From Bombyx mori (Eukaryota; Arthropoda; Insecta; Lepidoptera; Bombycidae): a stretch of 64,000 nucleotides of DNA. A program made the translations under genes and the position numbers. Below the pieces are notes generated by a model. The model searched no databases. It saw only the letters and a list, made by a program, of their open reading frames with translations, and was not told the DNA's origin. Every line of letters starts with the position of its first letter. The first letter of the stretch is position 1. Shown here piece by piece: positions 42,584-52,717 of this stretch. The stretch covers positions 6,882,001 through 6,946,000 of the forward strand of contig NC_085109.1 in NCBI RefSeq assembly GCF_030269925.1, read 5' to 3'.

Positions 42584-42832
42584 ACTTTCGTTATCCAGCT
42601 GGGTTAGGGGCCTAATACAGAAAGCAGTTATCCTCGATACTGCACCTCACAATGAGGAGGTTTCTCACTCTTGAGTCCTAACCACTGGTGGCTTGTGTCG
42701 GAGACACCGCCATCAGCGGCAATCTATTTTTATATAGTGTTTTTTTAAAAATTGTATATTTAATATCTTTTTCAAAAAATATTATGTAATTAATAAGATT
42801 TTAAGTAAATATAAATAAATAATAATAATAAT
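42584..42832 (+). repeat. LINE-tail-like repeat, copy 1
   Basis: CTTTCGTTATCCAGCTGGGT, TAGGGGCCTAATACAGAAAG and CCACTGGTGGCTTGTGTCG, ending in AAATAAATAATAATAAT. The simple AAT tail suggests a LINE 3' end. A second copy lies about 500 bp downstream. Confidence 0.6.
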
Positions 42833-42940
42833 CCAGCAGTGTTGGTTGATATCATTATAACTCATGTCGAGAACCTCGTGAAGGCAGAAAAGAACAAATT
42901 AATAAAATATTTAGACCCGGCCCACGAGATTACCGCCATG

Positions 42941-43002
42941 TTTTTTTTTTGTTTTTTTTTTTATTGCTTACGTGGGTGGACGAGCTCACAACCCACCTGA
43001 TG
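42941..43002 (-). repeat. SINE 3' scrap
   Basis: T run then ATTGCTTACGTGGGTGGACGA and GAGCTCACAACCCACCTGATG: about 60 bp of the Bm1-like tail. Confidence 0.75.
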
Positions 43003-43086
43003 TGGCATGATTATTCTACCATTATTGTTCCAATAGTTGTATCGATACTCGGTTTAATAGCGAAAAGTTTCGATCAGAAACTTAAA

Positions 43087-43328
43087 AACTTTCGTTATCC
43101 AGCTGGGTTAGGGGCCTGATACAGAAGGCAGTTATTCACGATACTACGCGTGTTTTAGTAGGTTTCTCACTCTGGAGTCTCAACCACTGGTGGCTTGTGT
43201 CGTAGATACCGTCATTAGCGGCAATCTATTGTTACAAGGTGTTTTAAAAAAAATGTACTTTTAATATCTTTTTAAAAAAATATTGAGTAAATAATAAGAT
43301 TTTAAATAAATATAGTAGAATAATAATC
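43087..43328 (+). repeat. LINE-tail-like repeat, copy 2
   Basis: Same sequence as 42584-42832 with substitutions (CTTTCGTTATCCAGCTGGGT, TAGGGGCCTGATACAGAAGG). It is in the same orientation. Confidence 0.6.
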
Positions 43329-43479
43329 ATAAAATAATAAGTCGTATAGTGTGCTCGTATCGAGCTATATTGGTTTGAAATTCCCCAGAAAGCAATTATC
43401 CTAATTAAATGCGTACTTAATGTAAGTTCACCTATGACCTCCATGATGATGCAATAATATCGTATATTTTAAAAAAAAC

Positions 43480-43740
43480 AAGTCCGCAAAAATTTTAATT
43501 TGCATACTCAATTACCGGTCGTGAACCATATTTTTACGCTGTATTACGTGGTAATAATACCATCCTGCCAACAGTTCCACGAAGCAGTAGTCACTTCCTG
43601 TTTGACGCCGTTGTACTATAAAATTGAGATTTAGGCCTCATACTTCAAGGTAGATGGCGGCTTTCGTATTGAGATGTCTAAGGGCTTTGACTATAATTTT
43701 ATTTTTTGAACACCAGATGATCCGTGAGCTCATTTAAGAA
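43480..43740 (+). repeat. Old, diverged Bm1-like SINE
   Basis: The order AAAATTTTAATTTGCATACT, TACCATCCTGCC (blurred), ACGAAGCAGTAGTCAC, ACTTCAAGGTAGATGG, GATGTCTAAGGGCT matches the SINE from centre to tail. Confidence 0.5.
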
Positions 43741-45481
43741 AAAAAATCTGTAGCTGTTGTTAAATTTGTTGCGTAGCTTTTGGTATTATATTATTTAAGT
43801 TAATTAAAAATGTCTCTAGACAAAATTAGCGGGTCGGGGTACACAAGCATACATGGGATATTCTTATCATGCACTAAGGTAAATTTGAATGCTTACCAAT
43901 TTCGAATTTTAGGAATATACTACACGAATTACTTACCCTCATAAAAAGAATCACAGGTACACCTAATTCTGAAGGGGTTTTACTTTGTCAACTTTTCTAA
44001 ACACACAGAAACATGCTTTGCTACTTTTTATTAATGCTTACATATATAAAACCCGGTCGTTAGAAATGGTTAAGTCGTTCGGGCGAATACTTGCCCGGTA
44101 CAGAAGGCGTACGGTGGTCAAAAGTACCGCCAAGCGACTGCAAGGAAACACTTCGGCAAAGTTCACAGGCGAATTCACTGCGCATGCTCTCCATTCCACG
44201 AAACCAAAGTTGGGGTTCGTTCAGATTCCATAAACTTTATATGTGGTACATGTTATTATTAGTTTTCGAATGCTAACAGATGGTACGTTTTCGCAGCCTT
44301 TTTGGTAGTCTAATGCCGACATGTCCGGAGACGGGTGCGGGTGCGGGTCAAATTAGATTGTATGGTACACATTGAAGGTTTGGTGCGTATCTATTGTTTG
44401 TTGAAGCGACCTATGTAAAGGATTTCGGAGATAACTTGAACTAAAATAAACAGATTACGAGAACCAAAGTAACCCGGAACTGTAATCCTGAATAATAATA
44501 TAAGGAATTTCAATAAGCGTGTAGCTATACAAATATTATTTTATGAGTAGATATGTAAATTGCATATATGATATATGAGAAATAATTTTCGTTTGCTTTT
44601 TGATTTTACTATTGTTTTTCTTCATTTTTGTAGAAGGTAATATATTTAGTATCTCATAAAATGTTACAAACTCAGTTTAGAATACTCATACTAACTAATT
44701 GCGACATAAACATACTTGAAGTCTTCAAACTTTTGCATCAAAGAGTTTCATAGGAACAGAGCCTTGCACTCATACAGGGAAAACTTTGTAATGGCCTCTG
44801 ATTACTCTCCCAGTAGTCTACATCGGAGTTGATGCAGGTAGCCACTAAGTGCTTCAGGATGTAACCATGCCACATTTTTAATGGCTATGAAGCAACTTCA
44901 GTGTTTTTTAAAAGCCAAACAAACTTATTCTTCCGTACCGACCACAATCCTGTTTACTTCTACATTGTCTACAGCGATTGGTAATACTCCACTTAGGGAA
45001 GCATTTTAAATTAATCCGGGTGGTGCTTTTGTATTGATTTTAATGCGGAAAGGACCGTATATCTTATTGATTATACAAGAAAACTTTGCAAACCCTAAAG
45101 TGTACATCAGAGGAAGGAACAAATAACTCCATTCTATAAATCACGACTTATTTGAACCAGAACATCAGTCTACAGACTACTCGCTTAGGATAAAACAATC
45201 CTTCGCAATTTAGTAACAATACCCATGGAACTCGTTGAATTTGCTGATATCAGCACACATTGTTCACTTCCATCAATATGTATGAGGTTGTATGAGATAG
45301 AATATAGCCCTGACAGTCAGCGATGCATACTCAATGCGATAGTTACCTTACCAAAATTCGACAACGATATGTACATATTGAATATGCGATAGAACTTCAG
45401 ATAATTTCCGATGAGGATTCAACATAGCAAAGGCTTTAACAAAGAGTTTTTTGTAGCATAAGTAATATTGGACTCATTCGA
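43741..45481. other. Intergenic DNA, no gene recognised
   Basis: AT-rich. One 20-codon stretch near 44922-44981 (NLFFRTDHNPVYFYIVYSDW) recalls gypsy RNase H, but nothing around it supports this. No other recognisable content. Confidence 0.3.
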
Positions 45482-45725
45482 TATATTTTTTTGCTTAGAT
45501 GGGTGGACGAGCTCACAGCCCACCTGATATTCAGCGGTTACTGGAGCCATAGACATCCACAACGTAAATGCGCCACCCACCTTGAGATATAAGTTCTAAG
45601 GTCTCAAGTATAGTTACAACGGCTGCCCCACCCTTCAAACCGAAATGTATTACTGCTTCACGGCAGAAATAGGCAGGGTGGTGATACCCACCCTCGCGGA
45701 CTCACAAGAGGTCCTACCACCAATA
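45482..45725 (-). repeat. Bm1-like SINE body
   Basis: TTTTTTTGCTTAGATGGGTGG, CCACCTTGAGATATAAGTTC, CACGGCAGAAATAGGCAGG and GAGGTCCTACCACCA in order; no tRNA head. Confidence 0.9.
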
Positions 45726-45739
45726 CAGTTTTGTCTCGT

Positions 45740-46021
45740 GATGTTGAATGTGAAGTGAACGTGATGTTCCATTTGTAGAGTATTGGAGTTCTTCGGACCA
45801 TTGCTCGAAAGGAGGGTCACAATCTTGAGCAGCTGATGGTGACGGGCAAGACAGAAGGCAAACGTCCCAGAGGACGCAGTCCCACGCGAAGGTCGGACCA
45901 AATTCGGTCTTGTCTGGACATCAAGATCCACGATGCTCTTCACGAGGCCAAGGATCGCAGCAGATGGAGAATAATCGTACAACAAAGATTGATGCAGCGA
46001 GGGAGTCACGACCCTCAGTAA
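45740..46021 (+). pseudogene. RTE-like LINE C-terminal fragment
   Basis: The frame ending at 46021 reads VTGKTEGKRPRGRSPTRRSD, QIRSCLDIKIHDALHEAKDR and SRWRIIVQQRLMQRGSHD. The GKxEGKRxRGRxxTRW..D pattern is the C-terminal signature of RTE-type and related reverse transcriptases. Upstream sequence in frame (IGVLRTIARKEGHNLEQLM) fits the preceding segment. The catalytic domains are absent. It is not a host gene. Confidence 0.6.
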
Positions 46022-46115
46022 TGAGGAGAACGATGTAAAGAGGAGGTCTCGTGATGTTCTGTTTATTGGATACATAAAAAATAATATATCTGAACTGTCA
46101 AAAAATTCAACTACT

Positions 46116-46127
46116 AATAAGTATTGA
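46116..46127. repeat. E3 target-site duplication, left copy
   Basis: AATAAGTATTGA, repeated exactly at 51695-51706. Confidence 0.9.
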
Positions 46128-46319
46128 GAAAAACGCGGGAAACCTTTGAATTTGGCGGGCGCGGTTTTTGTTTGAATTTGTTGAAAAATATTTTTTTTTA
46201 ATCTATTAAGTGATCAGAATAGTTAAAACTTGTATATATTTGTAATTTTTATTATTATTTAAATTTTTTTGTATTTTATTCTTTTTTTCTTCGAGTTGGG
46301 GTAAGTTTTTTATATTTAT

Positions 46320-47855
46320 ATGAACGAGCCTCCGGACCCGGGGGGCACAGCGCCCCCCGCGGTTGCATTTGTCACAATCTCCAACGAATCCGGAATGGAT
46401 TCTGACTGCTCTTTGGTGTCTAAAAGGAAGCTGAAGCGTAACCAGCTCCACAAAATTTGTAAAAATTGTAACAAAAGGAAAAGAAAAAATAATACAGAAA
46501 CATTTAAACAATCGGACTGTCAATGCAAAGACGAATTTACTGAGAGCACTATTGATTTGCCTGCACCTGGTCCTTGCACTGATACATCTTCAAAGCCCGT
46601 TCCTCCCACTGATATGTCTCATAAAGCCTCCACACAAATTGGTAGGGCTAGTTATGATGCCAATGACCACGGCCCGTTTGTGGTACACGTGCAGAAAATA
46701 CAGTCTGCTGATGATGATGGTACAACATTACACCCAGTTGTGTTTGGCAGATTTTTAAAAAAAAATTTTTTCAAAAATATTGTTAATGGAAGTTTGAAAC
46801 GTATTGGCCGAAATAAAATGACACTTTCTTTTAATAATTATACAGACGCTAACAGCTTTGTCACTTCAAACTGCTTAGCTACAAACAACATGAAGGCTTT
46901 TATCCCAACTTTTAACATTACGAGGATGGGTTTAGTTAGGGGAGTCCCAACTGAGTGGTCCCCTGAAGATATTATGCAGAACACTAATGTACCCATTGGG
47001 TGTGGGGAAATTCTGAAAATTAGAAGACTAAACTATAAAGTCATGATAAACAACACACCCACATGGAAACCTTCGCAAACAGTCGTGTTTACATTTGATG
47101 GACAAGTTTTGCCCAAACGTGTATTTATGTGTTATAATTCTATGCCTGTTAAATTGTATATATACCCAACCATCCAGTGCTTTAATTGTTGCCGCTTTGG
47201 GCACACCAAGGTCCAATGTAGGTCAAAGCCCAGGTGCTTCAAGTGTGGTCAGGGCCACACTGGAGATACTTGTAATGTGGAGGAAGACTGTGTATCTTGC
47301 TGCTTATGTTCTGGGCTGCACTTTGCTTCGAGCAAAAAGTGTCCAGAGTACGTGAGACAAACAGATATTAAAGTAACAATGGCAGAGAATAGCTTATCCT
47401 ATATTGAAGCATCAAAATTACATCCCCCCATTTCTAAATCATTTGCTGATATTGTATCCTCTCTCCCAACTAAATCTGTTCCTGGTGGAAATACAGTATT
47501 GCCTGGTTCACCATCCTCACGTACAATATCTTATAAAAAAACAGTCTTCACTAAACCCAGAACTCCTCCTCAACACAGTAAAGGTTTTGATCATGTAGCA
47601 CATGAGTCTCTTGTAAGGGACTACAATATGCCAGAGCCTTCTAATGGATGTGCATTACCATCCTCGTCTAATGCAAATTCACAACAGACAATAGCAGAGT
47701 TAATTACTATATTGATCAAATTACTTTCTGAACCCAATTTATCTATACCGTCCCACGCTGCTAATTTAATTCGTACTTATACTAATATTAATAATGGCCA
47801 ACATGGACAAGTTAGTTCAATGGAATTGCCGCAGTATTATAAACAAAAAGCATGA
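46320..47855 (+). CDS. E3 ORF1: Gag-like zinc-knuckle protein
   Basis: 511 residues. The N-terminal region is Pro/Cys/Lys-rich (KICKNCNKRKRKNN could be a basic nuclear or RNA-binding patch). A central region of about residues 115-270 is likely RRM-like (GRFLKKNFFKNIVNGSLKRI, MGLVRGVPTEWSPEDIM). Knuckles start at residue 287: CFNCCRFGHTKVQC, then CFKCGQGHTGDTC, then a cysteine-rich CVSCCLCSGLHFASSKKC. This is the usual I/Jockey-group Gag order. The last 62 bases overlap the start of ORF2 in another frame, so ORF2 needs reinitiation, frameshifting or an internal start. The first ATG of the open frame is used. Confidence 0.9.
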   Translation: MNEPPDPGGTAPPAVAFVTISNESGMDSDCSLVSKRKLKRNQLHKICKNCNKRKRKNNTETFKQSDCQCKDEFTESTIDLPAPGPCTDTSSKPVPPTDMSHKASTQIGRASYDANDHGPFVVHVQKIQSADDDGTTLHPVVFGRFLKKNFFKNIVNGSLKRIGRNKMTLSFNNYTDANSFVTSNCLATNNMKAFIPTFNITRMGLVRGVPTEWSPEDIMQNTNVPIGCGEILKIRRLNYKVMINNTPTWKPSQTVVFTFDGQVLPKRVFMCYNSMPVKLYIYPTIQCFNCCRFGHTKVQCRSKPRCFKCGQGHTGDTCNVEEDCVSCCLCSGLHFASSKKCPEYVRQTDIKVTMAENSLSYIEASKLHPPISKSFADIVSSLPTKSVPGGNTVLPGSPSSRTISYKKTVFTKPRTPPQHSKGFDHVAHESLVRDYNMPEPSNGCALPSSSNANSQQTIAELITILIKLLSEPNLSIPSHAANLIRTYTNINNGQHGQVSSMELPQYYKQKA

Positions 47856-50800
47856 AATTATACATATTATAAATACTTTTAATCCTTTTATATTTTCTCT
47901 ATCTGAAACCTGGCTAAAGCCAGATTTTGTATTCAAAATCCCTGGTTATTCGTGCTTAAGAGAAGACAGGGCTGATGGATATGGTGGTGTATGCCTACTC
48001 ATCAGAAACTCTAGCACCTTTTCTTCCTTCCCTCTCCCTTCACATAGTAACTGCTTTTCTGTCATTGCAGCTATTGTTGATGGTATCTGTTTTGTCTCTA
48101 TCTATGTCCCTCATCCCTCCTTGCAAATCTTCAATGAAATTAAAAACTTAATTTCAGTTCTTCCTCGGCCTTTCATGATTCTGGGTGATTTCAACTCTCA
48201 TCACACATCTTGGGGTAGTTCAGTATCTAATAGTTATGGTTATGAATTATTAGATATCTTAGACATGTATAGCCTGTGCATTTTAAACTCGGGTTCTCCT
48301 ACTCGCCTCACAAAGCCTGGTGAAGTAATTAGTGCCATTGACCTGTCCATTTGTACTCCCCAGTTAGCATCTTCTCTATCTTGGTCTACTTTGTGTTCCA
48401 CTTATAATAGTGATCACTATCCCATAATCATTTCATTTCCCTGTAAAAAAAAGGATACAATGTGTATTCAAAACTCTCGCCTCAAACACAAAATCATAGA
48501 CTCTAAATGGAGTCAATACACGTTATTAATAGAAGAGAAAATTAATAATTGCTCAGAAGTTAATGTCATAGATAATAATTATTTCAAAGCTATTTTGTTA
48601 GAATCGGCTGATAATGTTTTTCCAAAGAAAAAGCCGCGCAGTAATAAGTTGTCATCTCCACCGTGGTGGGATGAAGAATGTACCAATGCTATAAAGAAAC
48701 GCAAGGCAGCAGAGCGTAATTATCGCAATAATATGTCTATGAAAAACTACGAGGCATTAATGACTATAATGAAAGAGGTTAGAAAACTATTTAAAAAAAA
48801 GAAATTTGACGGGTGGAGGAAATTTTGTAGCAATATATCACCTGAAACACATGCTACTGTCATATGGCGAAATATCAAAAGATTTAGATCAGCTGTCAAT
48901 CCTTCTAACGCATTGTTGCTGCCTATAGAATTAGCAGATCAATTCCTTGATCGTTTGGCTCCTCCTTCTGCTCCACTCAACGATCCTATCCTGTCTTATA
49001 AGCAATATAACTCTGATGCCCCTTCTTCTCTAAATCTAACTTTTACGTTAGTGGAGTTAAAAGGTGTATTAAATCACGTCAAAGACAGTGCTCCAGGGGA
49101 AGATGGGATTCCATATTCCTTTTTGTCTCACCTTGGCGAAAAAGGATTAAATTACTTTTTAAATTTAATAAATAAAATTTTACTGACAGGTGACATTCCA
49201 CCGTCATGGCGAAGTCAAATAGTATTGCCATTTTTAAAGCCGTCTAAGGTACAATCTGATATCAAATCATATCGTCCGATAGTTTTGTCATCGGTGATCA
49301 CAAAAGTTGTTGAACATTTAATTAAAAATCGGCTTGAATGGTATATAGAAAATAACGAATATCTGTCCCAAACTCAGTTTGGATTTCGAAAAGGTAAAAG
49401 TGTGGGGGACAATTTAGGCATATTAGTTACGGATATTCGTAATGCTTTCTCAGATAAAAAGTCAGTAGTTGCTGCTTTTTTGGATATTAATTCGGCTTAT
49501 GATAACGTTCTATTACATATTCTAAAAAGTAAATTAGATAAATTAAAGGTTCCCTATTTTTTAACTAATTCCATTGTAAATCTTCTTTCGGAGAGGAAAA
49601 TTATTTTAGATGTTGGCGGCCCTTATAAGCCTAGTAGGCTGGTATGGAGAGGTTTGCCACAGGGGTCTGTTCTGAGTCCTTTATTGTACAATATTTATAC
49701 ATATGATCTAGAAGGTTCAGTCGGAGATTCAGCAAGTTTATTACAGTATGCCGATGACTTGGTTATTTATGCCTCTGATATGTCTGTAAGTACTGCTGAA
49801 CGATATGTTTCCTCCTCTTTATCTTTGCTAAAAATCTGGATGGATGCAAATGGCCTTGATCTGTCTCCCTCAAAAAGTACTGTTGTACTTTTCACCAAAT
49901 CCCGTACTCCTTGCTCACTTAATATAACATATGATGGGGATATATTACCCATTAGGAATCAAGTTAAGTTCTTAGGAGCTATTCTTGATTCTAAACTAAC
50001 GGGTCAACCACATTGCGAATTTGTGGTTAGTAAATGTGAGCGAAACTTGAACATGCTGAGATGTCTCGGTGGGGTTTGGTGGGGTGCTCACCCGGCTACA
50101 CTGAGGTCGGTGTATAATGCTGTCATTAGAAGTGTACTGGATTTTGGGACCTTTTTCTTAGACCCAGGTAATGTGGCTGGCTTTAGAAAACTAGATCTCA
50201 TACAGTCTAGGGCTTTGAGGATTGTTTCTGGTGCCATGAAATCGAGTCCGGTTAATGCTCTGCAAATAGAATGTTGTGACCCTCCTTTAAACTTAAGACG
50301 TCAATATCTGTCCGATAGATTCATTTTTAGAATTGTTCAGTTCCATAATCATCCCCTCATTTCGAAACTAGAGTTTCTTTCTAAAAAAGTACCCTCTTCA
50401 CATAAACCTTTACCTTGTCTGTTAAAAAGTTTCCTGAAATTCAAACAATTACAAGCCCCAACTCATTCTTTTCAGGTGCTTCCTTTATTTGGCGCTTCTT
50501 ATGATTCTCTCTTACTTTCTCCAGTGATTTGCTTTTCTCTTGGCATTGAAAAATCTGATTTTAATGCCAATGAAAATTTTAATTGCAATGTCAATAGTAA
50601 ATGGCCTAACTGGCATCAAATTTATACAGATGCATCTAAACACTCCAGTGGGTGTGTTGGTGTTGGAGTGTATCACAAACAGTACAACATAGTTCAGAAA
50701 ATTAAATTACCTCCGGAATCATCGGTCTTTACCGGTGAATGTTTTGGACTATTAAAAGCTCTTGAATATGTGCTGTCTTTCAAACTAAAAAAAACCGTTG

Positions 50801-51480
50801 TATTTACTGATTCCTTAAGTGCATTACAGAGCTTAGCAAAATTTTCACTAAAACTTAACCCTTTTTTTCATGTAATATTTGAATGTAAGAGAAAGCTGTT
50901 GCACTGCCAATCACACAACTATTTAGTATCATTTTGTTGGGTACCTAGTCACTGTGGCATATCTGGAAATGTGAAAGCTGACAGTTTGGCCAATAGTGCT
51001 ACTGTGACCGGTGACGTATACCCGTACAAGAATTTTGGCCATGATCTTGCTGCTTTGCCCGGCATATGCCTCCACAAATCGTGGAATATGTGTTGGGAAG
51101 AGAGCGGCCGGATTAAGGGTCGTTTCTTGTATGCTATACAGTCTTCCGTTCCCAGGAAGCCATGGTTTGCCAAATTGTCGTTTGGTAAAACCGCCACTTC
51201 TACTATAATTCGTATGCGTCTGGGACATAACAGCCTTCCAGTTCATTTGCACAAACTTGGTATCATAACTAGTACCGCCTGTGAGTGTGGCGAGAGTTAT
51301 TGTGACCTGAATCATATTTTCTTTTCTTGTTCTTTATATGATCATTCTTCCTTATATACTTCTTTAGTATCTCTCTCTGTTCCCCTTCCTACTAATATTT
51401 CTTTACTTCTTCGAGATTTTAATCCCCTTGTATATAGTATTTTAAGTAGGTTTATTTTAAATAATAACATTAAACTATAA
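47794..51480 (+). CDS. E3 ORF2: endonuclease-reverse transcriptase-RNase H
   Basis: 1228 residues. Endonuclease (about 5-220): QWNCRSI (Asn), LSETWLKP (Glu), LGDFNSHHTSWGS (Asp, Asn), SDHYPI (Asp-His). Reverse transcriptase (about 420-730): SYRPIVLSS, QTQFGFRKGKS, AAFLDINSAYDNV, GLPQGSVLSPLLYN and YADD at 652-655. RNase H (about 940-1070): YTDASKHSSG with Asp 946, FTGECFGLLKALEY, VVFTDSLSALQSL and WVPSHCGISGNVKADSLAN, so all four acidic residues and the His are present. The C-terminal CECGESYCDLNHIFFSC is a cysteine/histidine cluster typical of the clade. A second in-frame ATG three codons in is an alternative start. No lesion seen. Confidence 0.94.
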   Translation: MANMDKLVQWNCRSIINKKHEIIHIINTFNPFIFSLSETWLKPDFVFKIPGYSCLREDRADGYGGVCLLIRNSSTFSSFPLPSHSNCFSVIAAIVDGICFVSIYVPHPSLQIFNEIKNLISVLPRPFMILGDFNSHHTSWGSSVSNSYGYELLDILDMYSLCILNSGSPTRLTKPGEVISAIDLSICTPQLASSLSWSTLCSTYNSDHYPIIISFPCKKKDTMCIQNSRLKHKIIDSKWSQYTLLIEEKINNCSEVNVIDNNYFKAILLESADNVFPKKKPRSNKLSSPPWWDEECTNAIKKRKAAERNYRNNMSMKNYEALMTIMKEVRKLFKKKKFDGWRKFCSNISPETHATVIWRNIKRFRSAVNPSNALLLPIELADQFLDRLAPPSAPLNDPILSYKQYNSDAPSSLNLTFTLVELKGVLNHVKDSAPGEDGIPYSFLSHLGEKGLNYFLNLINKILLTGDIPPSWRSQIVLPFLKPSKVQSDIKSYRPIVLSSVITKVVEHLIKNRLEWYIENNEYLSQTQFGFRKGKSVGDNLGILVTDIRNAFSDKKSVVAAFLDINSAYDNVLLHILKSKLDKLKVPYFLTNSIVNLLSERKIILDVGGPYKPSRLVWRGLPQGSVLSPLLYNIYTYDLEGSVGDSASLLQYADDLVIYASDMSVSTAERYVSSSLSLLKIWMDANGLDLSPSKSTVVLFTKSRTPCSLNITYDGDILPIRNQVKFLGAILDSKLTGQPHCEFVVSKCERNLNMLRCLGGVWWGAHPATLRSVYNAVIRSVLDFGTFFLDPGNVAGFRKLDLIQSRALRIVSGAMKSSPVNALQIECCDPPLNLRRQYLSDRFIFRIVQFHNHPLISKLEFLSKKVPSSHKPLPCLLKSFLKFKQLQAPTHSFQVLPLFGASYDSLLLSPVICFSLGIEKSDFNANENFNCNVNSKWPNWHQIYTDASKHSSGCVGVGVYHKQYNIVQKIKLPPESSVFTGECFGLLKALEYVLSFKLKKTVVFTDSLSALQSLAKFSLKLNPFFHVIFECKRKLLHCQSHNYLVSFCWVPSHCGISGNVKADSLANSATVTGDVYPYKNFGHDLAALPGICLHKSWNMCWEESGRIKGRFLYAIQSSVPRKPWFAKLSFGKTATSTIIRMRLGHNSLPVHLHKLGIITSTACECGESYCDLNHIFFSCSLYDHSSLYTSLVSLSVPLPTNISLLLRDFNPLVYSILSRFILNNNIKL

Positions 51481-51694
51481 TTTTGATTTATTTTCCCTGT
51501 TATATAATTATTCTGATTTTTTTTGTAAATTCAATTCGTTCTAAATCATTTATGTTTTGTTGCGATAAGTTTCCTTCGTTTTTTATTATTTATAAACTGT
51601 AAATAAATAAAACGGCGAATTATAAAAACGTTATTACTTGACGCTGGCTAATGCACAAAACGTGCCAGAGCCAAAAATAAAGAAGAAGAAGAAG

Positions 51695-51706
51695 AATAAG
51701 TATTGA
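51695..51706. repeat. E3 target-site duplication, right copy
   Basis: AATAAGTATTGA directly after the GAA repeat tail; identical to 46116-46127. Confidence 0.9.
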
Positions 51707-52469
51707 ATAGATATAGATAGATTGGATTTTTGAGTTACGGAATTTTCGTGCTCATATTTCTTCTGATATTATGTGATTGGAGTCGATAAACACAACATAA
51801 GATATGAGATCAAAGTCTCAATTGTTGTCTGTAAAATCTATCCCATCGATCAAACTGTAATGCATGATAGCAAGGGCGAGCACACAACACTACATGATTT
51901 TGAAAATAATCGCATTGTCAGTAATTTTATGTTCTTTAAAAATCGACAAATAGTTTTTTTTTTCTGTATACCTGAATATTGTAATGATTTCAAAACATAT
52001 ATTAATGTCAATCTTCCAGATCTTCTCAAATACTGTCCCAATAAATGAATGAAAATGAAGCAAACGCTTCTATAGTCGACTGATATCAAGGAGCCTCTCT
52101 TCACGAAATTAAATGAAGAGCTTTAATGAATACTAAAATTGGAGTCGGCTGAGAAATAAAATTACACTAGAATTAAACCTCTCACCTCCGGTTCGGAAAT
52201 AAAATTAATCGTTTACTTGCAAATGATATTATGCCTTGTTTATTGCGCATAGTGATATTTTGCTTTATTTATAGCTTTTTCTTTGCTTCATACATAATAA
52301 AGTAATGAATGGTTTACAAAATACGTTTATAAAACCATAGCTTAGTTTAAAATTCAAAGACGCTGATAACCAGTAGTTTTTGACACAAAACAAAATGAGT
52401 GAATTTCAAACCAACAACCCACCACAAATTGAGTAAGACATTTTATAAACGATAATGAATTAAACTATC
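51707..52469. other. AT-rich intergenic DNA
   Basis: Nothing recognisable. Confidence 0.3.
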
Positions 52470-52717
52470 ACTGGTGGTAGGATCGCTTGTGAATTCGTGC
52501 AGGTAGGTACCACCACCCTGCCTATTCCTGCCGTGAAGCAGTAATGCGTTTCGGTTTGAAGGGTAGGGCAGCCGTTGTAACTATACTTGAGTCCTTAGAA
52601 CTTATATCTCAAGGTGGGTGGCGCATTTACGTTCTAGATGTCTATGGGCTCCAGTAACCACTTAACACCAGGTGGGCTGTGAGCTCGTCTATCCATCTAA
52701 GCAATAAATAAATAAAA
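52470..52717 (+). repeat. Bm1-like SINE body
   Basis: GGTGGTAGGATCGCTTGTGA through GCAGTAATGCGTTTCGG to CATCTAAGCAATAAATAAATA. The head is missing; a CT microsatellite follows directly. Confidence 0.92.

Larger units (their letters stand above)
46128..51694 (+). mobile_element. E3: full-length I-type non-LTR retrotransposon
   Basis: About 5.57 kb with a perfect 12-bp target duplication (46116-46127, 51695-51706). Layout: 5' UTR 46128-46319, ORF1, overlapping ORF2, and a 3' UTR ending in AAATAAAGAAGAAGAAGAAG, a simple-repeat tail rather than poly(A). Endonuclease, reverse transcriptase and a C-terminal RNase H domain in ORF2, with zinc knuckles in ORF1, fit the I group. The element is AT-rich, unlike the GC-rich Jockey-type elements. 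Both ORFs are open. Confidence 0.93.

Noticed and set aside
44922..44981. Possible gypsy RNase H motif (RTDHNPV)
   Set aside because: Only 20 codons, no neighbouring motifs in any frame, AT-rich context; chance is at least as likely.
45836..46021. Basic 61-codon ORF that might be a host gene
   Set aside because: GKTEGKRPRGRSPTRRSD matches the C-terminal signature of RTE-type LINE proteins, and the rest of the domain is missing.
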